In this document: positions 1-8,723 of the stretch, piece after piece
Layout of the letters: each line of letters begins with the position of its first letter
Position numbering within the stretch: position 1 is the first letter of the stretch
Position numbers and translations under genes: made by a program
Source: Candidatus Sulfotelmatobacter sp.
GTDB taxonomy: Bacteria > Acidobacteriota > Terriglobia > Terriglobales > Acidobacteriaceae
Length of the DNA: 64,000 nucleotides
Assembly: GCA_030041475.1 (NCBI GenBank)
Contig: JASHNU010000073.1
Span: 1-64,000, forward strand
Direction of reading: 5' to 3'
Notes under the pieces: generated by a model
Told to the model about the DNA's origin: nothing
What the model saw: the letters and a program-made list of their open reading frames with translations, nothing else
Databases searched by the model: none

Positions 1-366
1 CTAGTTCGGTCCTTTCATCTTGTCTTTTACGCTCCTGGCCAGCTTCTCGATTTCTTCCGCCTTCTTGATCACGTCGAGGGAGAGAACGTTCTCGTCCGAT
101 TTGTCGACATAGGACTTCAGCTCGACCGAAAGCTTGAGCAGCTTATCCGTGTCGCTCTTGAGCGCGGCGACGCGCTCTTTGGCCGCCTTCCTGGCCAATT
201 CGGTCGCCATCCGCGCGCGAACGTCATTCTCGTCCGTGGGCACCGTGGGAAAATCCCGCTTCGAAGGAGGCTGCGGCGGGGGCGGTGCTTGCTGGGAGTC
301 CTGGGCAACGGCTAGCAGAGCAGGAGAAAAGAACAGCAAGATGAGCACGAGAAGTTGGGAGCGCAC
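1..366 (-). CDS. small secreted or periplasmic protein, unknown function
   Basis: This 121-aa protein starts at GTG (366), with a GAGG ribosome-binding site five bases upstream, and stops at TAG (1-3). Residues 1-22 form a signal peptide (MRSQLL, then a Leu/Phe-rich core, then AVAQD). A proline-rich linker (QQAPPPPQPP) and a charged Lys/Glu-rich helical tail follow. The tail resembles a short coiled coil with heptad-like Leu spacing around DKLLKLSVELKSYV. I do not recognise a family. It lies downstream of rho on the same strand, about 130 bp away, and may be co-transcribed. An exported helical protein is likely; no role can be given. Confidence 0.7.
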   Translation of the reverse strand: MRSQLLVLILLFFSPALLAVAQDSQQAPPPPQPPSKRDFPTVPTDENDVRARMATELARKAAKERVAALKSDTDKLLKLSVELKSYVDKSDENVLSLDVIKKAEEIEKLARSVKDKMKGPN

Positions 367-374
367 GAGGACCT

Positions 375-399
375 CGCAGACCGTTGGGCACGGTCTGCG
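375..399 (-). other. perfect hairpin in the rho to small-protein spacer
   Basis: CGCAGACCGT and ACGGTCTGCG form a perfect 10-bp stem with a 5-nt loop. On the minus strand it comes after the rho stop and ends 9 bases before the GTG start of the small secreted protein. There is no U-run, so it is not a canonical intrinsic terminator. It could modulate read-through or translation of the next gene. Confidence 0.5.
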
Positions 400-496
400 G
401 AAGATTATACGGCGCTGGCGCGGACACCTGCCTGCTCAAAGAACCGCCGACCACAGAGGGCGCTGAGGAACACAGAGCGCAAGAGCCAGAGATACT

Positions 497-1747
497 TTAC
501 AGTGCGCTCATGTTGGCCAGGAATTCGCCGTTCGACTTGGTTTTGCTCAATTTGTCGATCAGCAACTCCATGGCTTCAACCGGCGACAGAGGGTTCAGCA
601 CTTTGCGCAGAACCCAAATACGCTGCAAATCCTCTTTCGGAATGAGCAGCTCCTCTTTGCGCGTGCCCGAGCGCTGAATGTCGATCGCGGGGAAGACGCG
701 CTTGTCGACCAGTTTGCGTTCGAGAATGATTTCCGAGTTGCCCGTGCCTTTGAATTCTTCAAAGATCACGTCGTCCATGCGGGAACCAGTGTCGATCAGC
801 GCTGTCGCAATGATGGTCAGCGAGCCGCCTTCTTCGATGTTGCGCGCGGATCCGAAGAAGCGCTTCGGACGCTGCAACGCGTTCGAATCGACGCCGCCGG
901 AGAGCACTTTGCCCGAAGGCGGAACGATCGTGTTGTAGGCGCGTGCCAGACGCGTGATGGAGTCAAGTAGGATGACGACATCGCGCTTGTGCTCAACCAG
1001 TCTCTTCGCTTTTTCGATCACCATTTCCGCAACCTGCACGTGGCGAGCGGCAGGCTCGTCGAACGTCGAGGAGATAACCTCGCCCTTTACCGAACGTTGC
1101 ATGTCGGTGACTTCTTCCGGGCGCTCGTCGATGAGCAGTACCATCAGCACGACCTCGGGATGATTCGCCGTGATCGAGTTGGCCACGTTTTGCAGCAGCA
1201 TCGTCTTGCCGGCGCGCGGCGGAGAAACGATCAGGCCGCGCTGGCCCTTGCCGAGCGGTGTCAGCAGATCCATGACACGCGCGCTGGAATTTTCGCGCGT
1301 GGTCTCGAGCTTGATCCGCTCCTGCGGATACAGCGGCGTCAGGTTGTCGAACAGGATTTTGTTGCGGGCTTCATCCGGAGACTCGAAGTTGACGGCTTCA
1401 ATCTTGACGAGAGCGAAATACTTTTCGCCTTCGTGCGGCGGGCGCACCTGGCCGCTGATGGTGTCGCCGGTCTTGAGGTCGAACTTCCGAATCTGCGAGG
1501 GCGACACGTAGATGTCGTCGGGGCCCGGAAGGTAGTTGTAATCGGGCGAGCGCAGAAAGCCGTAGCCGTCGGGCAGAATTTCCAGCACGCCCTCGGCGAA
1601 GATGTGGCCTTCTTTTTCACTCTGCGCCTGCAGGATCTTGAAAATCAGGTCCTGCTTGCGCATACCGCTGGCACCGGGCAGATCCAGGGTCCTTGCGATC
1701 TTGGTCAGCTCGGTGATGTTCTTTTCTTTCAGTTCAGCAATGGTCAT
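497..1747 (-). CDS. rho: transcription termination factor Rho
   Basis: This is the 416-aa hexameric RNA-dependent ATPase that ends transcription at Rho-dependent sites. The N-terminal helix bundle ([19 protein letters not shown]) comes first. Next is the cold-shock-like RNA-binding domain (residues ~50-115, [22 protein letters not shown]), then the RecA-like ATPase. The Walker A segment is [11 protein letters not shown], the Q-loop/R-loop region is well preserved, and [13 protein letters not shown] is the Walker B region. Length matches the typical ~420 aa without insertions. It is preceded on the same strand by a small omega-like gene about 115 bp upstream. The start follows the family's usual N-terminus. 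Confidence 0.98.
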   Translation of the reverse strand: MTIAELKEKNITELTKIARTLDLPGASGMRKQDLIFKILQAQSEKEGHIFAEGVLEILPDGYGFLRSPDYNYLPGPDDIYVSPSQIRKFDLKTGDTISGQVRPPHEGEKYFALVKIEAVNFESPDEARNKILFDNLTPLYPQERIKLETTRENSSARVMDLLTPLGKGQRGLIVSPPRAGKTMLLQNVANSITANHPEVVLMVLLIDERPEEVTDMQRSVKGEVISSTFDEPAARHVQVAEMVIEKAKRLVEHKRDVVILLDSITRLARAYNTIVPPSGKVLSGGVDSNALQRPKRFFGSARNIEEGGSLTIIATALIDTGSRMDDVIFEEFKGTGNSEIILERKLVDKRVFPAIDIQRSGTRKEELLIPKEDLQRIWVLRKVLNPLSPVEAMELLIDKLSKTKSNGEFLANMSAL

Positions 1748-1862
1748 GATTCACCTGAACCCGTGCACTAGAACGTATTCGGTAGTGTCAACGGGAGATT
1801 TTCAAAAGGAAGGAGACTCAGGGAAGACTCGAAAAACGCCGGGCAGGAAAGGCGGGGCTGGG

Positions 1863-2078
1863 TTAAGCAGCCCGCCGTTGTGCCTCGGCAAAATTCTCTG
1901 GTTCCGACAAAACCGCCTGCCGCTCCGCGCCTGCGATCCGGTCCAACACACCATTCATCGTTTCCTGGATTCTGGTGCTCGGCCGGTGGAACTTCCGCGT
2001 GGCCTTGGAGGCAAGCTGGCAAAGCATATAACGGTTCCGCAGAGTTTGTAAAGCATCAAACACACGATCAGAGCGCAT
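1863..2078 (-). CDS. small conserved-looking protein, possibly RNA polymerase omega-like
   Basis: This 71-aa protein starts at ATG (2076-2078), preceded by a strong AAGGAGAG ribosome-binding site about 7 bases away. That argues for a real gene despite its size. The stretch NRYMLCQLASKATRKFHRP, followed by a predicted helix, resembles the omega-subunit pattern in which an NR(F/Y)xL motif is followed by an alanine/arginine-rich helix. This is an inference from pattern only. The protein sits directly upstream of rho on the same strand, so a transcription-related role is attractive. An unrelated small helical protein remains possible. Confidence 0.6.
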   Translation of the reverse strand: MRSDRVFDALQTLRNRYMLCQLASKATRKFHRPSTRIQETMNGVLDRIAGAERQAVLSEPENFAEAQRRAA

Positions 2079-2764
2079 GTGCTTTATCTCTCCTTAATTA
2101 TGAATTGTGGCCTTCCGCCTTCGTCCTTACGCCACGGGAGCGTGACAGGAACCCCAGTATCCGCCCTAAGTCACTGATTCCTAGTAGGTTGTAAAGGAGT
2201 TAGCGCAAAACTCACTTGAATAGATGCACACCAGGATACGGAAGATGCTCGATTTTCTGGGCATGCTCCTTAGGCATGGATACAGAAAAAACGGCCCAGA
2301 AGCTTCGACGTACCTGGAACTTGCTAATCTATCCGGCGGGGGTATGGAGGTCAAGTAATTATTTGTCAGCACATTGACGGATCGGTTGCTGGCAGCCTCA
2401 CTCCCCTTCGCATCTCATTGTTACTAAACAGTTTACGGTAGATTCGGTTACGGAACTAATTGCGGCGCGTGGGAGTTTCCCGCTCGCAACACGTCATCCT
2501 GCGCCAGCCCCGACTACAACCCGCTGCTGACGGACTATCTGGGGCGGGCGGATCGGCTGTCCTATGGGAAGCATTGCCGCATCTGCTGACCGAGTGGCTG
2601 GGCTGGCACAACCGCTACCTGCGTTGCGGAAATATGCGGCTCCGGGAAGAGAACCGAGGATCACAGCCCTTGCCCTGCCGAGGTTTTGAGGCCATCGCTT
2701 GATTTGCACAGTCAAGCGGGTAATTAGGCAAAACTGCGCACTCGGAGGACCTCAGCAGTCAACT
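2079..2764. other. 686-bp intergenic region, no convincing gene
   Basis: The region separates the omega-like gene from the 3' end of the TonB-dependent receptor, both on the minus strand. It is more AT-rich near 2330-2460 than its surroundings. A 30-codon open stretch at 2500-2589 has good codon bias but no start codon or ribosome-binding site, so it may be a gene remnant. I see no clear terminator, promoter or RNA gene. Confidence 0.5.
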
Positions 2765-5700
2765 CTAGAAAATGAACTTCGCGGCGAGTTGCACCAGGCG
2801 GGGAGCTGCCGCGCTGACGACTTCTCCAAAGTGCGGGTCGTTATTGACTTCCCCGTCCACCGATCCGGCGCCATAAAACTGAGCGTGATTGAACATATTG
2901 AATGCCTCGACGCGGAATTCGAATGATTTTGACTCGGTTACTCGCAGCAGTTTTGTCAGCGTCATATCAAAGTTATTGATCCCAGGTCCGTAGAAAAATC
3001 GCCGCGGCACATTGCCCAATTGCCCAGGTGTCTCCGTTGTGAAGGCTGCGGGCGAATTATTGAATGCAGGGCGTCCGTTCCTCGGATTGGTGTTGATATC
3101 GAGCGGAGCTCCGTGATATTGCGGCGTGTCCAGCAGGGAATTGTTGATGCCATTGCCCAGCGTTCCCAGCAGCGAATTGTCCGAGTCGTCTAAAAGAGTG
3201 ACGGGAAAGCCGGTGGTGAAACGGACAGTGCCCGCCATACTCCATCCCTCAGTCAGCCGTCTGTCGCGATCAGATAGCCGATCAAAGGGCAGGGTCACTC
3301 TGTAGCTCGCCACAAAATTCTGTCGCATATCCCAGGCGGAAATGGCGCGCGTCGCCCTAAGATTCAGCGGATTAAGCTGTTCGCCCAGATTCGAGCCCTG
3401 ATCGATCGACTTGCTGTAGGTGTATCCAATCAGGAAATCCGATCCCTTACCCACGTAGCGCAGATTGGTCTCGAGCGCGTTGTAGTTCGAATTCTCGATC
3501 GTCCGTTGAGCTGTATTCTCGCTGTAGTTAGCACCCAAACCGACTCGCGTACCGTGATACACCTGCTTGCTGATGCTGGTGATCACGGCATCCTCGCCAA
3601 AAGAGCCGCAGGTGGGGCTGCCCGGTGCTACCTCGGTTGGCTGGCTGAGGCTGAGGCAAAGGGCCTGATTGCTTGGATTCGTCGATACTACGGCGAGAAT
3701 GTGATGTCCCTGATCACCCACATAGCTCATGGTCAGCAGCGTTTTTGCTGTGATCTGGCGTTCGATCGACAGCATGTAATTGTCTGTGTAGGGAACCGCA
3801 TTACGGTAATAAAAGTAAGGGTCGGCGGCGATGGGGATTACGGGCGGCCAATCGAACGTGGTGTCCGGATCCTTCGCCCGGACGTTGTGCGGAGGAAATG
3901 TCAAGGGAAACGGATTCGTATTCTGCGCGCCGTTAGCCGCATTGATGAAGGGAGTTGCGAAAAGCGACGGTTCAGGAGTGAGGTAGTTGTAGCCGAATGG
4001 AGGCACTGCGTACATCACGCCCGCCGATAGCCCAGGAAACGCAGTATAGAAGATGCCATAGCTCGCTCGGATGCTGCTCTGGTCGCTGTCCCCAAACATT
4101 CTCTTCAGGAGTCCACTTTCAAAACGGGGCGCATACGCAATCCCGATTCGCGGAGCGAAGTTGTCTCCTTGCGCCGGCGAAATCGTGCTGGGGATTCCGG
4201 GATCGCCGGGAACCACCAGGCCCGGCGGCGCACCCGGATAGAGTACCGACTGCCTGCCTGGGATGATTGTCTGCACTTCGTTGTATTTTTCCCAGAAGGG
4301 CATGATGTAGTCCCAACGCAGGCCGACATTGATGGTCAAGTCGCTGCGCGCCCGCCAACTATCTTGCGCAAACAGTCCTTCGTATCGATTTCGCAGGTAG
4401 AAAGGCTCGCCCGAAGATTGTGTGAAATTGCTTGGCACCCCGATCAAGAAGTCTGCAAAGGCCGAACCGGTCTCAGTTCCAGCGATGTTGAACGTTCCGT
4501 TGAAGGTGGCGTTGGGATGCTCGTTCACCTGATCCACATGAAATTGGCCGCCGAATTTCAAGCTGTGGGAACCGATCAACTTCGAAAATGTATCGCTGAC
4601 ATACAGCGTGTTGTTGATCTGAGCCTCATTCGTGATAGGAACACCCATGATGAACGAGGGAAAAACAATATTTTCCACTCCTAAGAACTGGGGCGCTTGC
4701 ACCGTGAAGCCCGGGGCACCCGTCTGCGGGTTGACGAAACCCTGAGCCGCAAGGCTCACTCCCAGCCCGCCCTTTGGCTGGCCGATCACGTTGGCATAGC
4801 GGAGAGCTCCGGCGTGGAATTCATTGACCGTACCATTTCCGAATACCTTCGTGTCTCCGAGACTGACGAGTTGCGCCGTTCCGAAAGTCAGCGCGTCGAA
4901 GCCCGGAATGCTTGCTCCACCTTGCTGTCCCGGATAAGGATTGTCGAGTCGGTAATTGTCATAGAAGTAGTAGGCGGAAAGCTGACCCCAGCGACCGACG
5001 TTGGCGTCGACTCGTCCGGAGAACTTGTCGTCCCGCACGGTTTGCGGATAAGCCGAAGTGGAGAATTGATCGGTACCATTGTTGGGCGCAGGAATATATT
5101 GCAGCAGAGCCTCGGCGGGCGTCGACCATGCTGTCGTGGGAATGCTGAGCGTGGGAAGAACACATTCGGAGGGGGACGTGCAATTCGACGCGTAGGTCGC
5201 AGTGGGATTGCCTGCGACATGCTCGCCTTGCGTGTAATAGTACGGTTCAGCGGCGGTTACCGTGTGGCCGAGCCTTGGGGTCAGTATCTGACTTGCCAGA
5301 TAAGAGCCACTGACAGTGGCCGGCACAGTCACAGAAACAGGTTGGTCGTTTTCGATGATCGTAGTCGTGGTAACCAGCGAACTTGCGAGGTCCGAAATAT
5401 TGCCCGCGCGATCTGCCGCGGACGGAACCGAGATCAACCCAGATTCCACGCCTTGGTTTGTCCGCGTGCCTTGGTAGTCGCCAAAGAAATAAATCTTCTG
5501 ATGCTGGATCGGGCCGCCGAAAGTCCCGCCAAACTGATTCTGTCGAAATGCCGGCCTGCTCGGATCGAAATAGCCGCGCGCATCCAAGGCCGTGTTGCGC
5601 AAGAATTCAAAGGCACTGCCGTGAAAGGAATCGCTTCCCGACTTCGTGATCACGGTAACCATGCCGCCGTTGTAGTTGCCGTACTCGGGATCGAAATTGT

Positions 5701-6442
5701 TGGTCAGAACGCGAAATTCATCGATCGAGTCCAGATTGTTCACAATCGACGTTCCGCCGTTCATGTGCTCCTGCACATCGACCCCGTCCACCATGAAGCC
5801 GTTCGAGGATTCTCTTTGTCCGTCGATCGACAAATTCCCAGGATTCAAATCGCCGGACGGCGAAAGCCCTCCCGTCACTCCTGCCATGATCACTGAAGTA
5901 GGCAGAAGCGTCGAAACCGGTGCCACTCCCGGTTGAATCGACAGAAGATCGGTATAGCTTCGACCGTTCAATGGCAAGGCTGTCATCTGCGAGCCGGTTA
6001 CGAGTTCTCCCAGGTGGGTCGCTGTGGTGTCGACCTGGATTTCGACGACCGTGTCGTTGGCCTCCACGGTTATCGTTTCGGAACGCCCGACCAATGCCAG
6101 CACTGCGTCCAGATTAAGGGCTGAATCGGTATCGACTGCCAGGTCGGCTTTTTTATGAGTTTTGAATCCGCTCGCTTCAATCGTTAAGTCGTAGTGACCC
6201 ACCGGAAGCGACGGAAACGAATAGAATCCCTGTCCGTTCGAAAAAGCCTTGTACTCCGACCTGAGCGCAGTGTTGAGCAGCGTGATAGTTGCGCCAGGCA
6301 CAACCGCCCCGCTCGGGTCCTTCAGCGTACCGGAGAGGCTGCCGCTAGCCGCTGCGAATAGAGAGACTGGTAAACAAGCCAAAAGCATGATGCTGCCAGC
6401 CCTGAGTAGAAGAAGTGTGGTCCTAGTCTTGATACTTCGCAT
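2765..6442 (-). CDS. TonB-dependent receptor, Oar-like, with N-terminal carboxypeptidase-regulatory domain
   Basis: This 1225-aa outer-membrane protein fits the large TonB-dependent transporter type common in Acidobacteriota. Residues 1-31 are a signal peptide. Residues ~33-120 form a carboxypeptidase-regulatory-like beta sandwich (GTLKDPSGAVVPGATITL, then a GFYSFPSLPVGHYDLTIEA-type strand pattern). A plug domain follows (LPLNGRSYTDLLSIQPGV; MVTVITKSGSDSFHGSAFEF). The long beta-barrel ends in the aromatic-terminated strand AAKFIF, as expected for Bam-dependent insertion. It would import a TonB-dependent substrate, energised from the inner membrane. A Fur-box-like palindrome and a CRP-like site lie 120-190 bp upstream, which points to iron chelates as one possible substrate. 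Substrate identity cannot be read from the sequence. Confidence 0.93.
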   Translation of the reverse strand: MRSIKTRTTLLLLRAGSIMLLACLPVSLFAAASGSLSGTLKDPSGAVVPGATITLLNTALRSEYKAFSNGQGFYSFPSLPVGHYDLTIEASGFKTHKKADLAVDTDSALNLDAVLALVGRSETITVEANDTVVEIQVDTTATHLGELVTGSQMTALPLNGRSYTDLLSIQPGVAPVSTLLPTSVIMAGVTGGLSPSGDLNPGNLSIDGQRESSNGFMVDGVDVQEHMNGGTSIVNNLDSIDEFRVLTNNFDPEYGNYNGGMVTVITKSGSDSFHGSAFEFLRNTALDARGYFDPSRPAFRQNQFGGTFGGPIQHQKIYFFGDYQGTRTNQGVESGLISVPSAADRAGNISDLASSLVTTTTIIENDQPVSVTVPATVSGSYLASQILTPRLGHTVTAAEPYYYTQGEHVAGNPTATYASNCTSPSECVLPTLSIPTTAWSTPAEALLQYIPAPNNGTDQFSTSAYPQTVRDDKFSGRVDANVGRWGQLSAYYFYDNYRLDNPYPGQQGGASIPGFDALTFGTAQLVSLGDTKVFGNGTVNEFHAGALRYANVIGQPKGGLGVSLAAQGFVNPQTGAPGFTVQAPQFLGVENIVFPSFIMGVPITNEAQINNTLYVSDTFSKLIGSHSLKFGGQFHVDQVNEHPNATFNGTFNIAGTETGSAFADFLIGVPSNFTQSSGEPFYLRNRYEGLFAQDSWRARSDLTINVGLRWDYIMPFWEKYNEVQTIIPGRQSVLYPGAPPGLVVPGDPGIPSTISPAQGDNFAPRIGIAYAPRFESGLLKRMFGDSDQSSIRASYGIFYTAFPGLSAGVMYAVPPFGYNYLTPEPSLFATPFINAANGAQNTNPFPLTFPPHNVRAKDPDTTFDWPPVIPIAADPYFYYRNAVPYTDNYMLSIERQITAKTLLTMSYVGDQGHHILAVVSTNPSNQALCLSLSQPTEVAPGSPTCGSFGEDAVITSISKQVYHGTRVGLGANYSENTAQRTIENSNYNALETNLRYVGKGSDFLIGYTYSKSIDQGSNLGEQLNPLNLRATRAISAWDMRQNFVASYRVTLPFDRLSDRDRRLTEGWSMAGTVRFTTGFPVTLLDDSDNSLLGTLGNGINNSLLDTPQYHGAPLDINTNPRNGRPAFNNSPAAFTTETPGQLGNVPRRFFYGPGINNFDMTLTKLLRVTESKSFEFRVEAFNMFNHAQFYGAGSVDGEVNNDPHFGEVVSAAAPRLVQLAAKFIF

Positions 6443-6565
6443 AAAACGTACCCTTTGAATTATGTTTCGTGCGCGTCACACGAATTTGCAATTGTGCTGC
6501 ATCGGGACTTCAGTGATTTGTCGGCTCGGGATTTCTCCGTCGTTCCCCATTGGCGATTTTCCAAG

Positions 6566-6588
6566 ATGAAAATGAAATTCATTTTCAT
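6566..6588. promoter_or_regulatory. Fur-box-like perfect palindrome upstream of the TonB receptor
   Basis: Two perfect 11-bp arms, ATGAAAATGAA and TTCATTTTCAT, flank a single central base at 6577. The inner 19 bp (6568-6586) match the classical E. coli Fur box at 15 of 19 positions by my count. The palindrome sits about 124 bp upstream of the receptor start at 6442, in a promoter-type position. Iron-responsive repression by a Fur-family protein is the simplest reading. No fur gene is in the window. Confidence 0.65.
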
Positions 6589-6613
6589 AATGGCAGGCTG
6601 GCGTAATCCACGC

Positions 6614-6629
6614 TGTGACCTGAATCACA
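6614..6629. promoter_or_regulatory. CRP-like site, perfect TGTGA-N6-TCACA
   Basis: TGTGACCTGAATCACA is an exact TGTGA-N6-TCACA dyad, the classical CRP-family operator. It lies about 172 bp upstream of the TonB-receptor start and 26 bp beyond the Fur-like palindrome. It is also 134 bp beyond the 3' end of comM. The rest of the 321-bp gap (6443-6763) shows no gene. Confidence 0.55.
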
Positions 6630-6763
6630 CCTGGATGTGACGCCGTTTCGCAGAACTTCGCCGACGGTCCGGGCTCTGGCAAGCCAAAGTGGTTCTGAGT
6701 GGGCCGTCGGAAGCTGGGAATTGGCTCATAGTTGGCGATAAATCGCCATGTCACTGATTGGCC

Positions 6764-8317
6764 TTACGCCCAGTAGGTGCGATCCAGGCTGCGGTATTGA
6801 ATCGCCTCGGCGATGTGTTTGGGCTCGAGGTTCGCGGACTCTTCCAGGTCGGCAATCGTGCGGGCAACTTTCAGGATGCGATCGTGGGCGCGGGCGCTGA
6901 GTCCCTGTTGTGTCATCGCGCGTTCGAGCAGGCGCTCGCAGTCGGCGGACAACTCGCAGAACGTGCGGATGTGGCGGGAAGACATCTGGGCATTGCAATA
7001 AAGTTGCTCGCGCAGATGGGAGGAGGCGAAGCGCTCCAGTTGCCGGGCGCGCGTGCGCAGAATGCGCTCGCGGATCTTGCCTGAGCCTTCGGGCTCGGCG
7101 CTCGAGCGCATTTCCTTGTAGTTCACCGCGGGAACGTCGATGTGAATGTCGATGCGGTCCATGAGCGGCCCCGAGATTTTCGAGATATAGCGCTGGATCA
7201 TCGGTGTCGTGCACTGGCACTCGCGCGTGCGGTCGTTGTGAAAACCGCAAGGACAGGGATTCATCGCTGCAGCCAGCATGAACCGCGCGGGGAATGTCAG
7301 CGACATCGAAGCGCGCGCGATCGACACGGTGCCGTCTTCGAGCGGCTGGCGGAGAACTTCGAGGACGTTGCGGGGGAATTCGGGAAGTTCGTCGAGAAAG
7401 AGCAGGCCATTGTGGGCGAGCGAAACTTCGCCCGGACGCGGAATGACGCCGCCGCCGATGAGCCCCGCATCAGAAATGGTGTGGTGAGGCGCGCGGTACG
7501 GCCGAGTTCCCACCAGTCCCGTGCCCGGGTCCAGCACGCCGGCTACGCTGTGAATCTTGGTCGTCTCCAGGGCTTCTTCAAACGTGAGTGGCGGCAGGAT
7601 CGTGGGCATGCGCTTGGCGAGCATCGTTTTGCCCGATCCCGGCGGCCCGATCATAAGGATGTTGTGGCCGCCGGCGCAGGCGATCTCGATGGCGCGCTTG
7701 GCGGTCTGCTGGCCGCGGACATCTTTGAAATCGACGAAAAATTGTTGCGATTCGCGCAGGAGCGAATCTGCATCGGCCTTTATGGGAGCGATGCCGTTGC
7801 CGGAATTCACAAAGCTAATCACGTCGAGCAGCGAGCGCACGGGATAGACTTCGACGCCGCCGACCATGGCGGCTTCCCGGGCATTGGCTTCCGGAACGAC
7901 GAGGCGGGAAATCTTGCGTCCGCGAGCCTCGAGAGCGATGGGCAGCGCGCCGCGCACGCCGCGAATGCCGCCATCAAGCGATAGCTCGCCCACGAAGAGG
8001 CAATTGGTGACCTCTTTTTTCGTCAGGCCCCCATACGCTCCCACAATGCCCAGCGCCATGGGCAGATCGAAGCCAGAACCCTCTTTTTTTATGTCGGCGG
8101 GAGCGAGGTTGATGGTGATGTGCGTGGGCGGAATGTCGTAGCCACAATTCTTCAGCGCGGCGCGGACGCGGTCGCGGCTTTCGCGCACAGCAGCATCGGG
8201 CAGTCCCACGGTATGGAAGTGATCCTGATCGCACTTGATCCCGGAGCAGTCAACTTCCACCTGAATGATGTTGGCGTCGATCCCGTAAACTGCGGCGCTG
8301 AGGGTCTTGTAGAGCAT
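6764..8317 (-). CDS. comM: ComM/YifB family Mg-chelatase-like AAA+ ATPase
   Basis: This 517-aa protein is taken to start at ATG 8317 ([22 protein letters not shown]), where family members begin, rather than at a GTG 13 codons upstream. An N-terminal Lon-S5-like domain (residues ~1-170, with [20 protein letters not shown]) precedes the AAA+ module. The Walker A is [17 protein letters not shown] and the Walker B is [12 protein letters not shown]. The C-terminal Mg-chelatase lid domain carries the cysteine/arginine-rich NPCPCGF segment. In naturally competent bacteria ComM is a hexameric helicase that promotes branch migration during integration of transformed DNA. It is widespread in non-competent lineages too. 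No competence genes are adjacent. Confidence 0.95.
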   Translation of the reverse strand: MLYKTLSAAVYGIDANIIQVEVDCSGIKCDQDHFHTVGLPDAAVRESRDRVRAALKNCGYDIPPTHITINLAPADIKKEGSGFDLPMALGIVGAYGGLTKKEVTNCLFVGELSLDGGIRGVRGALPIALEARGRKISRLVVPEANAREAAMVGGVEVYPVRSLLDVISFVNSGNGIAPIKADADSLLRESQQFFVDFKDVRGQQTAKRAIEIACAGGHNILMIGPPGSGKTMLAKRMPTILPPLTFEEALETTKIHSVAGVLDPGTGLVGTRPYRAPHHTISDAGLIGGGVIPRPGEVSLAHNGLLFLDELPEFPRNVLEVLRQPLEDGTVSIARASMSLTFPARFMLAAAMNPCPCGFHNDRTRECQCTTPMIQRYISKISGPLMDRIDIHIDVPAVNYKEMRSSAEPEGSGKIRERILRTRARQLERFASSHLREQLYCNAQMSSRHIRTFCELSADCERLLERAMTQQGLSARAHDRILKVARTIADLEESANLEPKHIAEAIQYRSLDRTYWA

Positions 8318-8411
8318 GTGTGATGAGGCTCGTGACAACTGCTCGCCGTCAGGCACACGAGTCCGCTGATCTCCGAACTCCTCACGGTACGAATTCGGCG
8401 GCGAGGCTGGC

Positions 8412-8427
8412 TGTGACGCATGTCACC
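8412..8427. promoter_or_regulatory. CRP-like site between comM and the histidine kinase
   Basis: TGTGACGCATGTCACC matches TGTGA-N6-TCACA at nine of ten dyad positions. It is 95 bp upstream of the comM start and about 297 bp upstream of the divergent histidine-kinase start, so either gene could be controlled. It forms part of a set of similar sites in this window. Confidence 0.4.
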
Positions 8428-8484
8428 CCGGAGCTGGGAAAATCGTCACCGATCGTTCAGGACGGAACCGATGCCGCACCGCGC

Positions 8485-8529
8485 GAGATCCCTCGCCTCG
8501 CCGGTCAAAACGCGAGGCTTCGGGATGAC
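8485..8529. repeat. REP-like imperfect palindrome in the intergenic region
   Basis: CCTCGC at 8491-8496 pairs with the GCGAGG at 8512-8517, flanked by GAGAT and GGGATGAC ends. I recall similar 'ATCCCTCG...CGGGATGAC' intergenic elements in acidobacterial genomes, but cannot check copy number here. The gap 8318-8723 otherwise holds a CRP-like site and a small dyad, AACAAC-GCG-GTTGTT, at 8654-8668. It has no gene. Confidence 0.35.
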
Positions 8530-8723
8530 GCCTTATGGGAAGGCGAAATTCGAACTAAGCCACTTCGCGCAAGGTCTTTGGCTCCGGATGACGCCCTCTA
8601 GAATCATCCAAATCCAGGCCGCCCGCCATGGTTACCAAGGAATTACGACGCCTAACAACGCGGTTGTTGGCCGAATGCGGATAAGGTTAGGATGACTACA
8701 ATGCAGGTTGCAAATCGTTGCTC

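Noticed and set aside
989-1771. Long open frame of ~260 codons on the plus strand opposite rho
   Set aside because: It lies entirely opposite the rho gene and its composition is what a GC-rich antisense frame would give. No ribosome-binding site or domain is seen.
2460-2702. 80-codon plus-strand frame and a 30-codon stretch at 2500-2589 that looks codon-like
   Set aside because: No ribosome-binding site, no recognisable motif and too short; perhaps a gene remnant, but not supportable.
4697-5896. 399-codon open frame opposite the TonB receptor
   Set aside because: Antisense shadow of a confident gene; Arg/Val/Ile-rich with no recognisable motif.
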